DNA of 64,000 bases from Lateolabrax maculatus (taxonomy: Eukaryota; Chordata; Actinopteri; Acropomatiformes; Lateolabracidae), in assembly GCA_031216445.1 (NCBI GenBank), contig CM062205.1:17073001-17137000 (forward strand), given 5' to 3'. Under the pieces are notes generated by a model. The model worked only from the letters and a program-made list of their open reading frames with translations. It was not told the DNA's origin and ran no database searches. The translations under genes were made by a program, and so were the position numbers. This document shows positions 25,411 through 38,500 of this stretch, in pieces (position 1 is the stretch's first letter; each line of letters opens with the position of its first letter).

Positions 25411-25824
25411 GGGCAGGTGCAGGGTAGTGTTGTTTTGAAGTTTTGTTGCTGGACCAGCATCTGGATCTTCCTCTTTTTTTCCAATCAGAAAGAAAAAGGG
25501 ACCCAGTCTTGTTGTTGTCTGGACCAGCATACAGGGGAAAGGAGGTGCCTCGGTTGGTGACCACCAGAGCAGATGAAAGAGCCTCTGTCCCACTTGGCCC
25601 AATTACAGGTGTTGATCCCGAGATGAACCAGATTCTCCAACAGCATCCGCCAACAGTGATCCCCGACAAACAGGGAGGGGGGAAGAGGATTTATGCAAAA
25701 GGGGAAAAAAATATAACTATCTCTCTCCACTTGACAAATTCAGGCAAACAGAGCTGCTCTTCAGCCAGTCCTTTGGTCTCAGAGTCGATGCAGTGTAACT
25801 TTCTCACAGAAGAAGTAGAATATG

Positions 25825-26200
25825 TGTGGTACCACTTTGTAATGCATTGTAACTAATAGATTTACAAAAATACACTACTGCCTTTTGTGCCATTTATTGG
25901 TGCATAAATTGTATTTCTAGCTCTTAATTCATGAAATAGACTCATGATTCATTAATTTATAAACAAATTATTAAAACGTACAACAACAAACTTGTGTTAT
26001 TGTAAGGACCCTGTATTAATGACTTTCATTTAGAACTGCAAACTTGAGCTTTATTACCCTTTATTAATGATTTATTAACATAGCCTGTAACTGCAGATCT
26101 GCAGGTTTATTATCCTCCTTTATTATACTATTAATGTCTTGACTTTGTGAAGGACCCAAAACCTTTATAAAAGATGACTTTTCAGATAGTGGTACAGATA
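25825..26200 (+). repeat. Possible short non-autonomous transposon
   Basis: AT-rich stretch with 'GTGGTACCACTTTGTAATGC' near its left end and 'CAGATAGTGGTAC' near its right end. The reverse complement of the latter, GTACCACTATCTG, matches the left terminus in part. Repeated TTTATTAATGATTTATTAA text inside is typical of teleost MITE-like repeats. Weak evidence. Confidence 0.3.
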
Positions 26201-28254
26201 TTATTTTACCATGTGTCTACTTTTGCATGTTTGGCATTAGGATTTTTTATTGAGGAGTGAAATTATGAATTTTGACAAGTTGGCTTGGGTGGATATGAAT
26301 ATGTAACAAGGCAGAGGAAGAAATCCCCCTATCACTGAATGAAATGATCTCTAAATTAGCCATGAGGCAAGAGCTGTCAGCAGTATTCACTCTAATGTGT
26401 ATCAAAAATCACACAAAGAGAGAAAGGAGAGTTAATATTTCTGTATGATCTTTCCTAAAAAGGCTACTCCTGGTTGTAGAGGAGGCTTGGTTACAGGGTT
26501 AACCAGTGCCCCTGTAGGGTGAAAAATGATATCTCACGACACACACATATGCACACGGGACAAGAACAGCAGGGGAAAAACACCCCGAAATCAAGCAGGA
26601 TAACACACAATGTCCCCAAAGACACCAGTTTGTATGAATGAGGTAGAAATGGATAGACAGCTGGTTTATGTGATGTGGACCATTCGTGGTTTTATTCTCC
26701 TCTTCAGAAGACCAAGCTACGGGGGCCAGGTGCAGCCATCAGGAAGCCCAGCAGGCTGAGGCCTCTCTGGGGTGAAGTATTGTGAAGCTCAGCTTGTTCC
26801 CTCTGGAGCCCTGGAGGTATAGAGGGGGCCTCCTGTATGCATGGAAGTATTATTAAGCTGTGCCCTCCATCTTCATCAGGGCGACAGATCAAAAGATAGC
26901 CCCAACAACAGGGGGCCCCCCCTTTTTTTGTTAGAAGTGTGTGCGTCTGTAGGGGTACACACACACATGCACATACACAAACACTCAGGAAATGAGACCT
27001 GACATTTATAATCTTTAATACGAAGTGGCCTTAAGGGGAGAGAGAACTTGTGTGGTGAACCTGAGACTCCAGCGGCACAGACCATGAACACTTCATCACA
27101 CACTTGTGCTTACTCTGAACAAAAAGAGATTGTCTAGACTTACACTGGAGGAGTGGTGAATAAAAAAACAGTCTAATGCTCCATAAACAGAAAAGTTAAT
27201 TTTAAGTTACATACAGTAACAACTCTGCCAGTGTATCCATTTTATATGATAATGTGGTGACTGCTGCTGATTAAAAAACTGTGAACATAAAATATATAAA
27301 TACAAAGCCTCATTAGATAACTTGGGGTTTTATTGTCAGAGGATGACTACAAGTCACTGTAAATATTGTCTCTTCCACAATGATCAATTTCAATTACAAA
27401 GACTAAAAGCAATTGCCACTGTTATATTGTAGTGATGCTTTCAGGTACCAGAAGCAGTTTGTTGACCAACAGAGGTTACAGCATTGTCGGCGTGATTAGG
27501 TGGCCTGCGGCAGTGCTTGCAAACCATAATGGACTCTCAAATTATCTCTATTGTTTCCTCAGAAGTGTTTCTTTTAAAATTTAATGAAGCTCCGCTCTGA
27601 AGGACACTGACACTATTTGCCACTTTGTGAAATAAGTGGAGATTCATATTCTGCCTCTTTTGGGACGCTTTGAATTACTGTATATACCACTTATGATATA
27701 CGGACAAAAGCTGGAAGCAAATGTAAGATAAACTGTGTTTGAAAATATTTTTAGCATTTGTTTTAAACTAATGAGAGTGGTTAACCACAGCAGGACAATT
27801 CAGATAGTGTTAGGGAAAGCTTGAGTCAATGAATCAATTAGCTGATAACATCAAAATAATCAGCAAGATTTTTCATCTAGTTCTGCATGGAAGTCAATAG
27901 GCCAAATGCAACAGACACAGATTTGCAAAGAAAAATCCCTGGAGTGAAAAACACAGAGGGGCGGTTGCTGCTGTCCCCCTAATTACATGGCTAAAAGCCA
28001 TCGACCTGATTCTTCTAACATGCGCATGTGCACAGGAACTCACACATACATTGAAATACACAGACATCAGAAAGTCTGGGCTTTTAAATCCTCATTACCA
28101 TGACTACACCAGGACTGAGTGACCCTCAGCTGTGAATTGTGGGATATACTTTGTTCCGTGCGAGTCAAGAGCAAAACTCTGCTTACTCATCTGACCACAG
28201 AGCTGTCTCTCTCTTTCTCCTTGATGTCTCCTTCTCCTCTTACTGTTATTCAGC

Positions 28255-28258
<4 letters not shown>

Positions 28259-28290
<32 letters not shown>
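28259..28290 (+). repeat. (GT)n microsatellite
   Basis: About 15 GT units in the intergenic region. Confidence 0.95.
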
Positions 28291-28295
<5 letters not shown>

Positions 28296-29591
28296 CAGAG
28301 AGAAGTGTGTGTTGCGGACAGATCCTCAATAGGTCCTCTGGTTCTCTGAGTGAAAACACAGACAGATTACTGAAGAGCTCTGAGTCGAGCCCACCCATCC
28401 ATGGTGCTGAGTATCTGAATGTTCATATTTATGGAAACACACAGACAAACAACACTCACATGCAGTTAACCACAAGCATATAATTCAACACATGTATCTA
28501 GTAACTGGTGTGTGAATGTGTGTGTGTATGTGTGCCCATGTCATATGTTGCATGTGCTAGTAGTCATCGCTCACAGTGTCACAGCCAGTCAGTTTTACGA
28601 CCGGAGCATCCATAAATCTCTTTTCATTTATTAACCTCTTTCTCTTTCAGTCGCCCCTCTTCTGTGACCCGACTCTCTCACTGCAGACACATCTGTTTAT
28701 GGCTGTCTGAGAGGACACGCCGAGTCAAAGAGATGCAAAGAAACTCAGTGTGGAATGCCCTGATTGATCATCAACCTTACTTTGTACTGGTTAACTGGTA
28801 AAATGGGACAATCCAAAACAAGGCCTCGGGGCTACATTTGGTCCTCAACAAGGTCTCTTTTTGCTTTTTAAATGGCCATAGAGAGACAATGTAATTTATG
28901 GAGTTACATTTAGAAAAACAGTCTAAAATGTATCATCAGTACATAAATGAACCCCATCAAAAATACGTTAAAAGACGACACCTTGTTATATGTTTTAAAT
29001 AACCAAGTATTTAATGTCTATTTGGTCTGTAATCTGCAATACAAATACAAATACAAAGTCACTCTTCTGGCAGTACAAGACATAGATGTTATTATAATAA
29101 CTGCAGCAGCTTTATTAAAACCTTGTATTCATCAATTTAAATTAAGGTTTATGTGGTTTACAATGACACACAAACATGCATTAACAACACACTCGAGGAA
29201 ATGCAATATTGAGCAGATCAGGTTACTTAGTCCCCCTAATTTTATTTACTTTGAATTACTCAATATTAAACTTCTGTCAGCGGAGGGCAAACACTCCTGT
29301 CCACACCAACAATGTTTCAACCCTCAAATACCCATCACACATCAAGACACACAAAATTAAAACTACACCTTTAGGGATATAAACCCAAATGAAATTAAAA
29401 AAAAAAAAAACAGGTGTCGATTTTCCCTTGCCTTCTTATCACCTTATGAGAGGTTGTCCAATAGTCCAACCATTGATATCCTACCAACTGAATAATTCAA
29501 CTGGATTTCTGTTAGTTATGTTAGATACATTTAAAATAAGCTTGTAAGATGATGGAGCTAAAATCACAAGGAGAACTGCAGATGCTCTTAA

Positions 29592-29790
29592 AGTGAAGAA
29601 ATAATTCAACATTTTGGGAAATACGCTTATTCATTTTTCATGCAGAGAGATAAGGAGATTGATATCAATCTCATGTCTGTGCAGTAAATATGAAGATGCT
29701 GCCAGCAGCTGGTTAGCTTAGCTTAGCATAAAGACTGGAAGCAGGGGGAAACAGCTAGCCTCGCTTGGCCGGTCACAGTCCACACACTCT
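29592..29790 (+). repeat. Teleost interspersed repeat, copy 2
   Basis: Reads ATTTTGGGAAATACGCTTAT ... TCATGTCTGTGCAGTAAATA ... CAGCAGCTGGTTAGCTTAGC ... AGCATAAAGACTGGAAGCAG ... GGGGGAAACAGCTAGCCT. This is the fuller copy of the repeat seen at 338-470. Confidence 0.6.
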
Positions 29791-30787
29791 ATTTAAGTGT
29801 TTCTATTGTTTTGTCCACACCCTGTGCCTCCAGACAGTTTGTATCTGTCCTCACACACCACCATCTTTCCCAGTCTCTTTACTTCTGTATTGATTATCAA
29901 CTACACTGCTGATATTGACCATTAACCTCTCTGTCTAGTGGGCAAGTCTGAAGGACGTTTGCATGTCTGGGTGCACAAAACAAATTAATTTACAATACAT
30001 GGACAATACATGGACAGCAGCGATGGAGAGTGTAAGGACAAAGAGACAAGGCAAACATGGAGAAACAACTGCTGTGGTGAATGGCTGATTTTGTGGTTAA
30101 AATCGTAAATAGTATCAATATATGATAAACAAATATTTGGATTTAAGAGAGAAGTGGAAATGCTGTGGTGCTGCTGAGGGACAATGCAGTCTAGTGTAGA
30201 TTCATGTCTGATGCACACCTCCCCACACACACACACAAACACACACTCTCAGAGACATATATGATGTCACCTGATCTGTATGACTCATGCAGCACACACA
30301 GTTTGTGGCTCTGGATTAAAAATTAAATCACGTTTCTGAGAATAAGGGAGGACTAAAGAAGGTCATTTTGGAAGAAACTTCCTGACCGAGCCTCTTTTTA
30401 TATGGAATAAAATGTAGGTGTGTAAGTTATATTTATTGTCAGTTGATTGTGGAGTTTATTATTGCTCTTATATAGCTGTGGACTGTTTTAAAAAACATAC
30501 AGTGCATATCATCTAATTATAAATAAAAGTCTGACCTCCACTCCTCTTCTCTCCTCCACACAGGTTTATTCTATTCATTTTCATTAATATATTTTGATTT
30601 TTTCACACAGTGATTTAGATCTCTTGCTCATCCTCTACATGGCAAAATATACGCAGAGATCACTAATCTTTTTGTTCAGGTTGCCTTCTATTTCCTTCTA
30701 TCTCCTCCACAAACATAACACACAAACACATCAGTCAGACATCACCACTTAAATCAAACATGGACAGGAAATTGAAAGCAAACTGAT

Positions 30788-30840
<53 letters not shown>
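30788..30840 (+). repeat. (GT)n microsatellite
   Basis: GT tract with one TT interruption, intergenic. Confidence 0.95.
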
Positions 30841-30848
<8 letters not shown>

Positions 30849-32312
30849 CTGTGTGTTATTTTCTGTCCACAAATGTTTAAAACATATGTCTTTGGGGAAT
30901 ATAAATAAGTTTTTACCCTCTTTTTTCATTTGATAAAATATATCAAACTAAATAAAAGATTTTAAATATATAGTCTAAAGTTAAAACCACTTTTTCCTGA
31001 TTTAAATCGTTAAATATCTGATCAAACATTTGTAAAGAACACTTTGAATTGGACTAAGCATTCATTACCATCAATAATGTATTGAGGTTTGATATCAACC
31101 TTATAAAGGACTCAGTATTCCTCCACCAGAATTTCTTTCCTGGCCATTTAGAGAAAGCTTTGAAAGAGTATTTATACTTAATTCCTGACTTACAGAAAAT
31201 ATATTCCAATATTGAAAACAATCCCCCAATATAACATCAATAGATGAAAACAGTAATGTATTGTATATTTGTTGAGCCCTACAGGAAGTAGGACAATTAA
31301 TTAATTATTGGAGAACTGCCCAAGTGGTAACAGCATGGAGACGACCACAAGCAGTGATTTAAATTTTAAAGGGAGCTTTAAGGAGTCTAACGTTGCACCC
31401 TGTATGTATATGTGTGTGTGTAGGTTTCATACCCGCTGTGTTGGTTTTACATGGGTGCATGTACCCGAAGGAACTTGATCTAATTATGTTGCTCTAGAGA
31501 GATGACTTCATCCTGATTCCCTTTTCCCTGCCCCCTTTCCAAGCATCCCCACCTGCCACACCCCGCCCCCAAGCCCTGCTATCCCAGCACCACCCATGGG
31601 CTGCATGGCAGCATGACAGCACGTCTTTGGACCAAATTAGCTGTCAATGCAACCCCCTAATTCCCAACAGACAGTGGGATAATTTAATCAGTCAGCTATA
31701 GCCTGCAGCAGAGCAGACATGCTTACACACACACACAACAGTCCAGAATTATCATATCGTACAGTAACACAAGGAGTCGTAGAGCAAATGGGAGATGAAC
31801 TCTAACGTACCTTAAAGCTTCATTTTCGTTTTGATGAACTCAATCTCTCCTCTTTTTTTATTAAGCTCAAATACACTTAATCAGTGCTAGGTACTTTAAC
31901 TTAATCAATTTAATATTACAATTTTGTTCATTGTGATCAGGAAAAGGGCAAACATCAACTTCTTAGATCAACTTCACACTTAAATTTTCCTTTACAAATG
32001 TCAATAAATGAATTGAAATAGAATTAAATGAAGCAGTTCAAACAGGGTTTTACAATAGGTGGAGATTCATCAATGTATAACCTTGATAATAATTAAATAA
32101 TTATAAATTATTTTACTTTTATATTTCAGTTACTGTTTGGTGCTCATCAGCAAGTGAGCTTTGTTGTGACAGACTTTTTCTACTGCATTAAAATGAATGA
32201 AGCCTAATCCTAACCAGAACAGATTAAATTGCCCAGATCAGTATAATAACTGGATTATACAGACTTCCCCCTGACTCAAGACACCCCTGCCCCCTTTTTA
32301 ACCACCCCCCGC

Positions 32313-32570
32313 CACACACACACACACACACACACACATACAAATACACCCACAAACAAACATATACACTGTCAGAAATGTGTGTGTATTAGTTTTTGTT
32401 GTGTCTGTGTGTTCCGACTATCCAGGTATCTGTATGTGAAAACAGAAAACTTGCTCATTAATTCACTTCCGTCTGGGGAGATGGGTTAATGAAATCGTCA
32501 TTAGTAAGTTGAATAAACAAATACACACAACACACACACACACACGCACACACCCACACCCACACACACT
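32313..32570 (+). repeat. Two CA-rich microsatellites
   Basis: CA tracts at 32313-32338 and 32528-32570 (broken by GC and CC) flank unique DNA. Confidence 0.8.
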
Positions 32571-33599
32571 CACTCAGTGATTGGTGTTAACAGTGTAACT
32601 AATGCAGTGACACAGTGAACAAAAGCCCAGCTGTCACTCCAAAGGTTTAACAATCATATATGAATATTCATCACAGCAGAGAGCGACAGAAGGTGAACTT
32701 GGCTTTGCAACGCATCATCTTGGTACTGTGGAGTCCTGAACCTCTTCTAGGCTCATCAAAATATGATGCACATACAAAGAAAAATTTAAGCAGTTGATTT
32801 ATTGTTAAGTAATAGTATCCTCAAAAAAACAGATATTTGTTTTAACATCAGAATCTTAATTTGAATCAGAATACATTTAAAATCAGAATCAGCATTTCAC
32901 TATTTGTCTAAAAACAATAACAATATTTTCTACTTGAAAATGTCAAATGAAGCATATAAATAAAAAATGGCTCACACCTGATCTGAGCAGGAATGTTTAT
33001 TTTAACTTTTAGATATATTGTCTCTTTGACACATTGTGCTAAAATGTCCAAACTCTGGGAGGCTGCATTGATTAGGGATCAGATCATGTGTGAACTCACC
33101 TGTTTGGGGTATTGATCAAGGAACAAGTAGTGATGTTACAGGTGGGGGATGTGTTTTTGTTTTTTTCGACCTATTTTAGTAACACCTTATAGCACTATTT
33201 TTGGCACTAATTATAGGGAAAAGGGGGATTTCCTTGAAAGACTTACTCATTTTATGCCCAAGTAACTATCAATGCATTGTTAATTTATTATTAGAAACGT
33301 TATTGTCCTTTACAAGCTTTGAGCAAACTTATATATGGAGGCACAGTATATATTGGGGATGACACATAAACACGTGTATGATCATATAGTACACTTGATC
33401 AAAAGTAGCATTCTAGCGCCCCATGTTTTATTATATTTTAATATTTGCATTTTGCAAAAAGTGCAACTAAAAGATTTGAAATAACAGGAAGTATTATAGG
33501 TTTTAATGTACATGTTGCAGCATCACCAAGCGTACACCTGCAGAACGACAGCTCCTCTGACAGTGTTGCAGCGGCACTAAAAGCGACCAGGCGGTGGCA

Positions 33600-33950
33600 G
33601 TGATCGCACCTCAGACAAACCATCATGGACGCTCACGCAGGGCGTGTCACCGACGTGCCCGTATACACCCAAGAGCCCGCCTCTAGCCGCACCTGATTGG
33701 CTGCTGTTCCCACCGATCGGCAACTCTCCTCCTGATTGGATTGAGGTCCCCGTCACTCAGCCGTGACAGACGCCACACACTGCTGGCTGTTTCGAAAATG
33801 AAACTGCCGTCGAGGGAGCCGAAAGAAAACGAAAACAAAACGGCTGTCAGGTAAAAAAAAAAAAAAAAAAAAAAATGACCCCCGTGGATTCCCTGTTTTA
33901 AAGCGGCTCGGTGGAGGCAGAGGAAACCAACGGTAAGGACTAAGCACATC
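33600..33950 (+). promoter_or_regulatory. atg9a promoter and first non-coding exon
   Basis: A GC-rich, CpG-containing stretch follows AT-rich DNA. Two ATTGG (inverted CCAAT) boxes lie at 33696-33700 and 33735-33739. Two candidate donors follow: CAG|GTAAAA at 33851 and ACG|GTAAGG at 33933. A run of 23 A residues lies between them (33853-33875). The transcription start is not determinable by eye. Confidence 0.45.
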
Positions 33951-34221
33951 TTGTTTTCGGGGGGAGGGAGGGAGGGAGGCAGGCCTGTGCTGTCAAACCA
34001 CGACAACAACAACACCTGAAGCAGCCCTCCCGTGCTGGCCTCGTACCTTCATGTGTCGCTGCTCGTTAGCAGTTTCAAACAGCCGCTCACCTACTGTTTC
34101 TGTCGGTGTGTGTGTGTGTGTGTGCTGTACGGACACAAACATGGCATGAAGCCCCGTGCTGCAGTCTGCTGTGGTCGCATATTAGCAGCATTTAAGGGAA
34201 ATGTCTCTTCCTGTTTTTCAG

Positions 34222-34277
34222 CTGGGAATGTCGAGCGAGCACCAGAGCTGGAGAGGACGTTTTGCACTGCAATGGAG
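34222..34277 (+). other. Candidate non-coding 5' exon of atg9a
   Basis: 56 nt between a good acceptor (TTTTTCAG) and a donor (GAG|GTGAGC). It contains two ATGs (34229 and 34272). If spliced to 34817 both would open short upstream reading frames that end before the atg9a start. Unproven without transcripts. Confidence 0.35.
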
Positions 34278-34865
34278 GTGAGCAGGTTTCTGCAGCACCG
34301 CAGCTGAGACAGTCTAGTTGGGCAGGAAGTGGTCCAAGTAAATAGGTCATTAGTTTAAGTACACCAATTCTGTTAAAAGGATTTCGAGTGTCTCTTCCTA
34401 CCTGCAGTGTGAACTACAGGTAGGACCATCAGTCACAGACATTTACCATGCTGTTAGGGCACATTTTCTATGTCTACTCTTTCTCAAAATGTACTCGTGT
34501 GAAGATGTTAAGTTTTCATTTTTGACATAGACTGATATTTAACCAGGGAATCTAGTTTTGAACCTCTTTGTCAGCAAGAATCCAGCTCCAGAGTTTCTAC
34601 TCTGTCAGTAAGGAGTTATACTTGTTATTATTAGGTGTTTGCCTCCAAAATCAAGACTAATGTTGATGGTAAGGCCTCAGTGGAGGCTGTGGCCTGTACT
34701 ACATGTTTTCCATAATATAGGGTGTGTAAGAGTCACAATGAGTTGATTATTAACCTACATGTGATCTCGTTCTCCTGCCTTCCCCTCATCTCTCCCGGCC
34801 ATTCTCTGTGCTCCAGTCTGTAGCAGTGGGCTCGGCTACTTGGTGAGACCGAAGCTGCTGTCACT

Positions 34866-35593
34866 ATGGCGCACTTTGACACAGAGTACCAGCGCCTGGA
34901 GGCGTCCTACAGCGACTCTCCCCCTGGAGAGGAGAACCTGCTGATGCATGTGCCTGAAGGAGCCAAATGTATGACATGCACACACAAACAAATCGTGAAT
35001 TTGACCCACACAGAAACCCACTGATAGTGATGCCTAACAATACCATCATTACTAATTTGTAACAAATCTTTTGCAGCCCAATGGCACCACATAGAAAACC
35101 TGGACCTGTTTTTCCAGAGAATATCCTTTTCCATGGTTCTGGCATGTATTCCTAATGTTTTGTGTTTTGAATTGCACTTAAAATATGATACATTTATAAT
35201 ATTCCTTAACGTCCATTACGTCTATAATCTGCACCAGAAGAATGGATTCACCTGCATGCTGCTGGGAGAGATCTTTGAGCTTGTGTATGTATCCTATCCT
35301 CCTGTCGCGACTCTTGTGTCTCTCTGCAAGAGGTTTGTTTATGACAGAGAGCTTGAAGTGCCCAATATTTATGTTTTCCTTCTGTCCTTTCCTTTCCTTT
35401 CCTCCCCTGCCTCTTCATCCTCCTTCTTTCTTTCTCCATGCAGTCAGTTGCTGTTTGTGGTTGGTTTCACAGTGTTCCTAGCTAACTGTGTGGACTATGA
35501 CATACTCTTCGCCAACAAGTTTGTAAATCACACTGATTCATCTAAAGTCACCTTGCCTGATGCCTTCCTCCCAGTGGATGTCTGCAGTGCCCG
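34866..35593 (+). CDS. atg9a: atg9a exons 1-4: N-terminus and first membrane segment
   Basis: Exons 34866-34968, 35077-35120, 35220-35284 and 35444-35593 encode residues 1 to about 121. The N-terminal cytosolic part carries EYQRLEASY and then WHHIENLDLFF. It is followed by VYNLHQKNGFTCML and a first hydrophobic span, QLLFVVGFTVFLANC (about 71-92), and the loop with KVTLPDAFLPVDVCSAR. Confidence 0.92.
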
Positions 35594-38500
35594 GTGAGTG
35601 TGACACTGTATTTGGTTGATTTAGTTAATGAAGAATAAGACAGTTTAAGCCAGAATGTTAAGTTACTTAATTAGGTTAGCGCCAGTGAACTTATTGTTAC
35701 TATATGGATATAATCAATGTGCCAAAGCAGTTACACATGTCTGAAGACCTTAATTCTGTTGAATAGATACATTTTTGAATGATAGAAGTAAATATTTTCT
35801 CCTGCAGTATACGAGACAATGCATTTGTGATCTTTGTGCTGATCATCTCTGGAGTGTTTTGGCTACATCGCCTGGTCAAATTCATCTACAATGTCTGCTG
35901 CTACTGGGAGATCCGATCCTTCTACATCAACGCACTCAAAATGACCATGGTGAGACAGACAAAATTATGTCATGATATCTTTTTTGGAGGGGTATTGAAA
36001 ATACTTGTTTTGTTGGCATTATACAGTATACATTCAGTAAAATGTATTAAAATTGTATAGAATGAGTCATTGTAACCACTAACTTTCACTTTCTTTTTTC
36101 CTTTCAGTCTGAACTCCCCTACGCAACATGGCAGGAGGTTCAGGCCAGGATAGTGGAGATCCAGAAGGAGCACCAGATCTGCATCCATAAAAAAGAACTG
36201 ACCGAGCTTGACATTTACCACCGCATCCTCCGCTTTAAAAACTACATGGTACATTGTGTGGTTGCTGAACTATTTATGTCTGACACTTGAAAACATAATG
36301 AAACAGTGTGATCTCAAACCGAAGCTTTCTTCCTGAACTTCTCTAGGTTGCCATGGTGAATAAATCACTCCTTCCTGTGCGATTTCGACCTCCTGTACTT
36401 GGGGAGTCTGTGTTCTACACCCGGGGTCTCAAGTACAACTTTGAGCTCATCTTCTTTTGGGGGCCAGGTGTGTCCATGTTAGATGTGATTTATTATATGT
36501 ACTGTGTGTGTCTGAATTTCTATGCCAACATATTGAGGTGAAACTATTTGCATGCATGCACTCATAAATTTGCCTGTTTGTCAAGGTTTAGAATTACAAA
36601 GGAGTCTTTTTTTTACAATGCTTGTTTTTTTTTTTTCGTGGTTTTTTGCAGGCTCTCTGTTTGAGAATGAGTGGAGCCTGAAACAAGAGTACAAACGAGG
36701 AGGTAACAGGCTTGAGCTGGCCGACAGACTAGCATCCCGTATTCTGTGGATTGGGATTGCCAATCTGCTGCTGTGTCCAGTCATTCTGGTGTGGCAGATT
36801 CTCTACGCCTTCTTTAGTTACACAGAGGTCAGTGGTTCACATGCACATACAAACTTTGTACCGTTTTACATTAAGTGCTCTAGACAATAGTTTGATGTGT
36901 GCATATGCGTGTGCATGTGTGTGTGCCTAGGTGATCAAGCGAGAGCCTGGATCTCTGGGAGCAAGATGCTGGTCTCTTTATGGTCGGTGTTACCTGCGTC
37001 ACTTCAATGAGTTGGACCATGAGCTCATGTCACGCCTCAGCAAAGGCTACAAGGTCAGATTATATCCCGCCAACAGTTGATGCTCTTCTGCAAACTAGTT
37101 TTATAACTAAATTAAATTTTATAAAACTGTATATGTAATATCATGCTCTTAATACTTATACTGGTGCCTCTCATCCATTGCCTGTAGAGTTAATAATAAA
37201 GTATGTTTCCTCCTTTTTCTCTTTCTCTTCCTTTGTTCCTGTTTCATTCAGGCTGCATCCAAGTATATGAACTGTTTCCTGTCACCGCTGCTGACGGTGG
37301 TAGCCAAAAATGTAGCGTTTTTTGCCGGGTCCGTTCTGGCTGTCCTCATCGCCCTGACTATTTATGATGAGGATGTTCTTGCAGTGGAACATGTTCTCTC
37401 ATCAATCACACTGCTTGGAGTGTGTATCACAGTCTGCAGGTGGGATTAGTGTCACCCAGTTAATCTGTCTGCTCTGCTCATCTATCTAAATGCACCTGTG
37501 CACATGTACAGATTAATCATTTATTGATTATGGTGGTACAGCAGAAATGTATAAATAACTAAAATAGATTTCTAGATCATTATTAATCGTTTATAAATGA
37601 TTACTTTTGTCACTACAAAATTGATATGAAATGGCAAATATCAGTACAAATATGAAACATGAATTTAAGACAGACAAGAAATCTTCAACTACTTGGAAAG
37701 TTAAGGCTGTTAACCGTGAGCCATTTCTATTTTGCCCTTTTAAAGCTACACAGGGTTATAATCCCTTTAATGCTCCTTGGCAGCTTATTCTACTGTATAA
37801 CTGATAAGTATAAGACGGTTTCTTTTCTTAAGTAGGTCTCAACTATTTGAAGTCTGTTAATATATTTAAATTGAAATAATTAAATATCCAGTTCCAACTG
37901 AAGAATCCATTGCAATTTCACAGGTAGATTCTGAACTGTAGGATTTAATTTCTGATTTCTTTAGAAAAAACGTCACTACGAAATGTTTTTTTAATAATAC
38001 TTAATAAGGATGTTTTCAGTTTTGTGAACTCCAGACTTACATTCATCAAGCACATTTTCACAAAGTATTTAACCTTTGCCTTTGAATTTGAACCTCTCAC
38101 GTAGTAAGACTCAGTTCTTTTCCACCACCTCTCTCTTCAGATCATTTATTCCTGATAAGCACATGGTGTTTTGTCCTGAGCAGCTGTTGCGAGTTATCCT
38201 GGCTCATATCCATTACATGCCTGACCACTGGCAGGGAAATGCACATAGATATGAGACCCGTGACCAGTTCTCCCAGCTCTTCCAGTACAAAGCAGTGAGT
38301 ATGAATACTGAAGTGGGAATAAATCAAGGCTCTTGTCAAAACTGTGTTATGTAGGCTTTTTCCATGGTAGACATTTTAACATGTCATAGCATGAAAATCT
38401 TATGTATAATTAATTAACGTTAATGATGGCAATATTCTGTTTGTATTAGCAATTTAAGGGCCCTGGCCTTTTGGGACAGTTCTAAATGCATTCATCATAA

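Larger units (their letters stand above)
25411..33600. other. Intergenic region between the myo10-like gene and atg9a
   Basis: 8.2 kb between two divergent promoters. It has a possible short element (25825-26200), (GT)n at 28259-28290, a percomorph repeat (29592-29790), (GT)n at 30788-30840, CA tracts near 32313-32338 and 32528-32570, and a possible conserved element near 31490-31710. I found no exon chain, tRNA or recognisable protein. Confidence 0.5.

Noticed and set aside
24564..25427. Several 90-147-codon frames on both strands
   Set aside because: They fall in the CpG island and the CA/GT block and are dominated by T-H or C-V dipeptide repeats. The real coding piece here is the 21-nt myosin exon.
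28947..29360. 137-codon plus-strand frame in the intergenic region
   Set aside because: No family resemblance, no conserved motif, and composition like the surrounding AT-rich DNA.
33683..34015. 110-codon minus-strand frame over the atg9a promoter
   Set aside because: It includes a poly-Phe stretch from the A23 run and is antisense to a promoter/leader.
35133..35597. 154-codon plus-strand frame across atg9a exons 3-4
   Set aside because: It reads through the AT-AC intron and the next intron. The spliced model matches ATG9A residue by residue.
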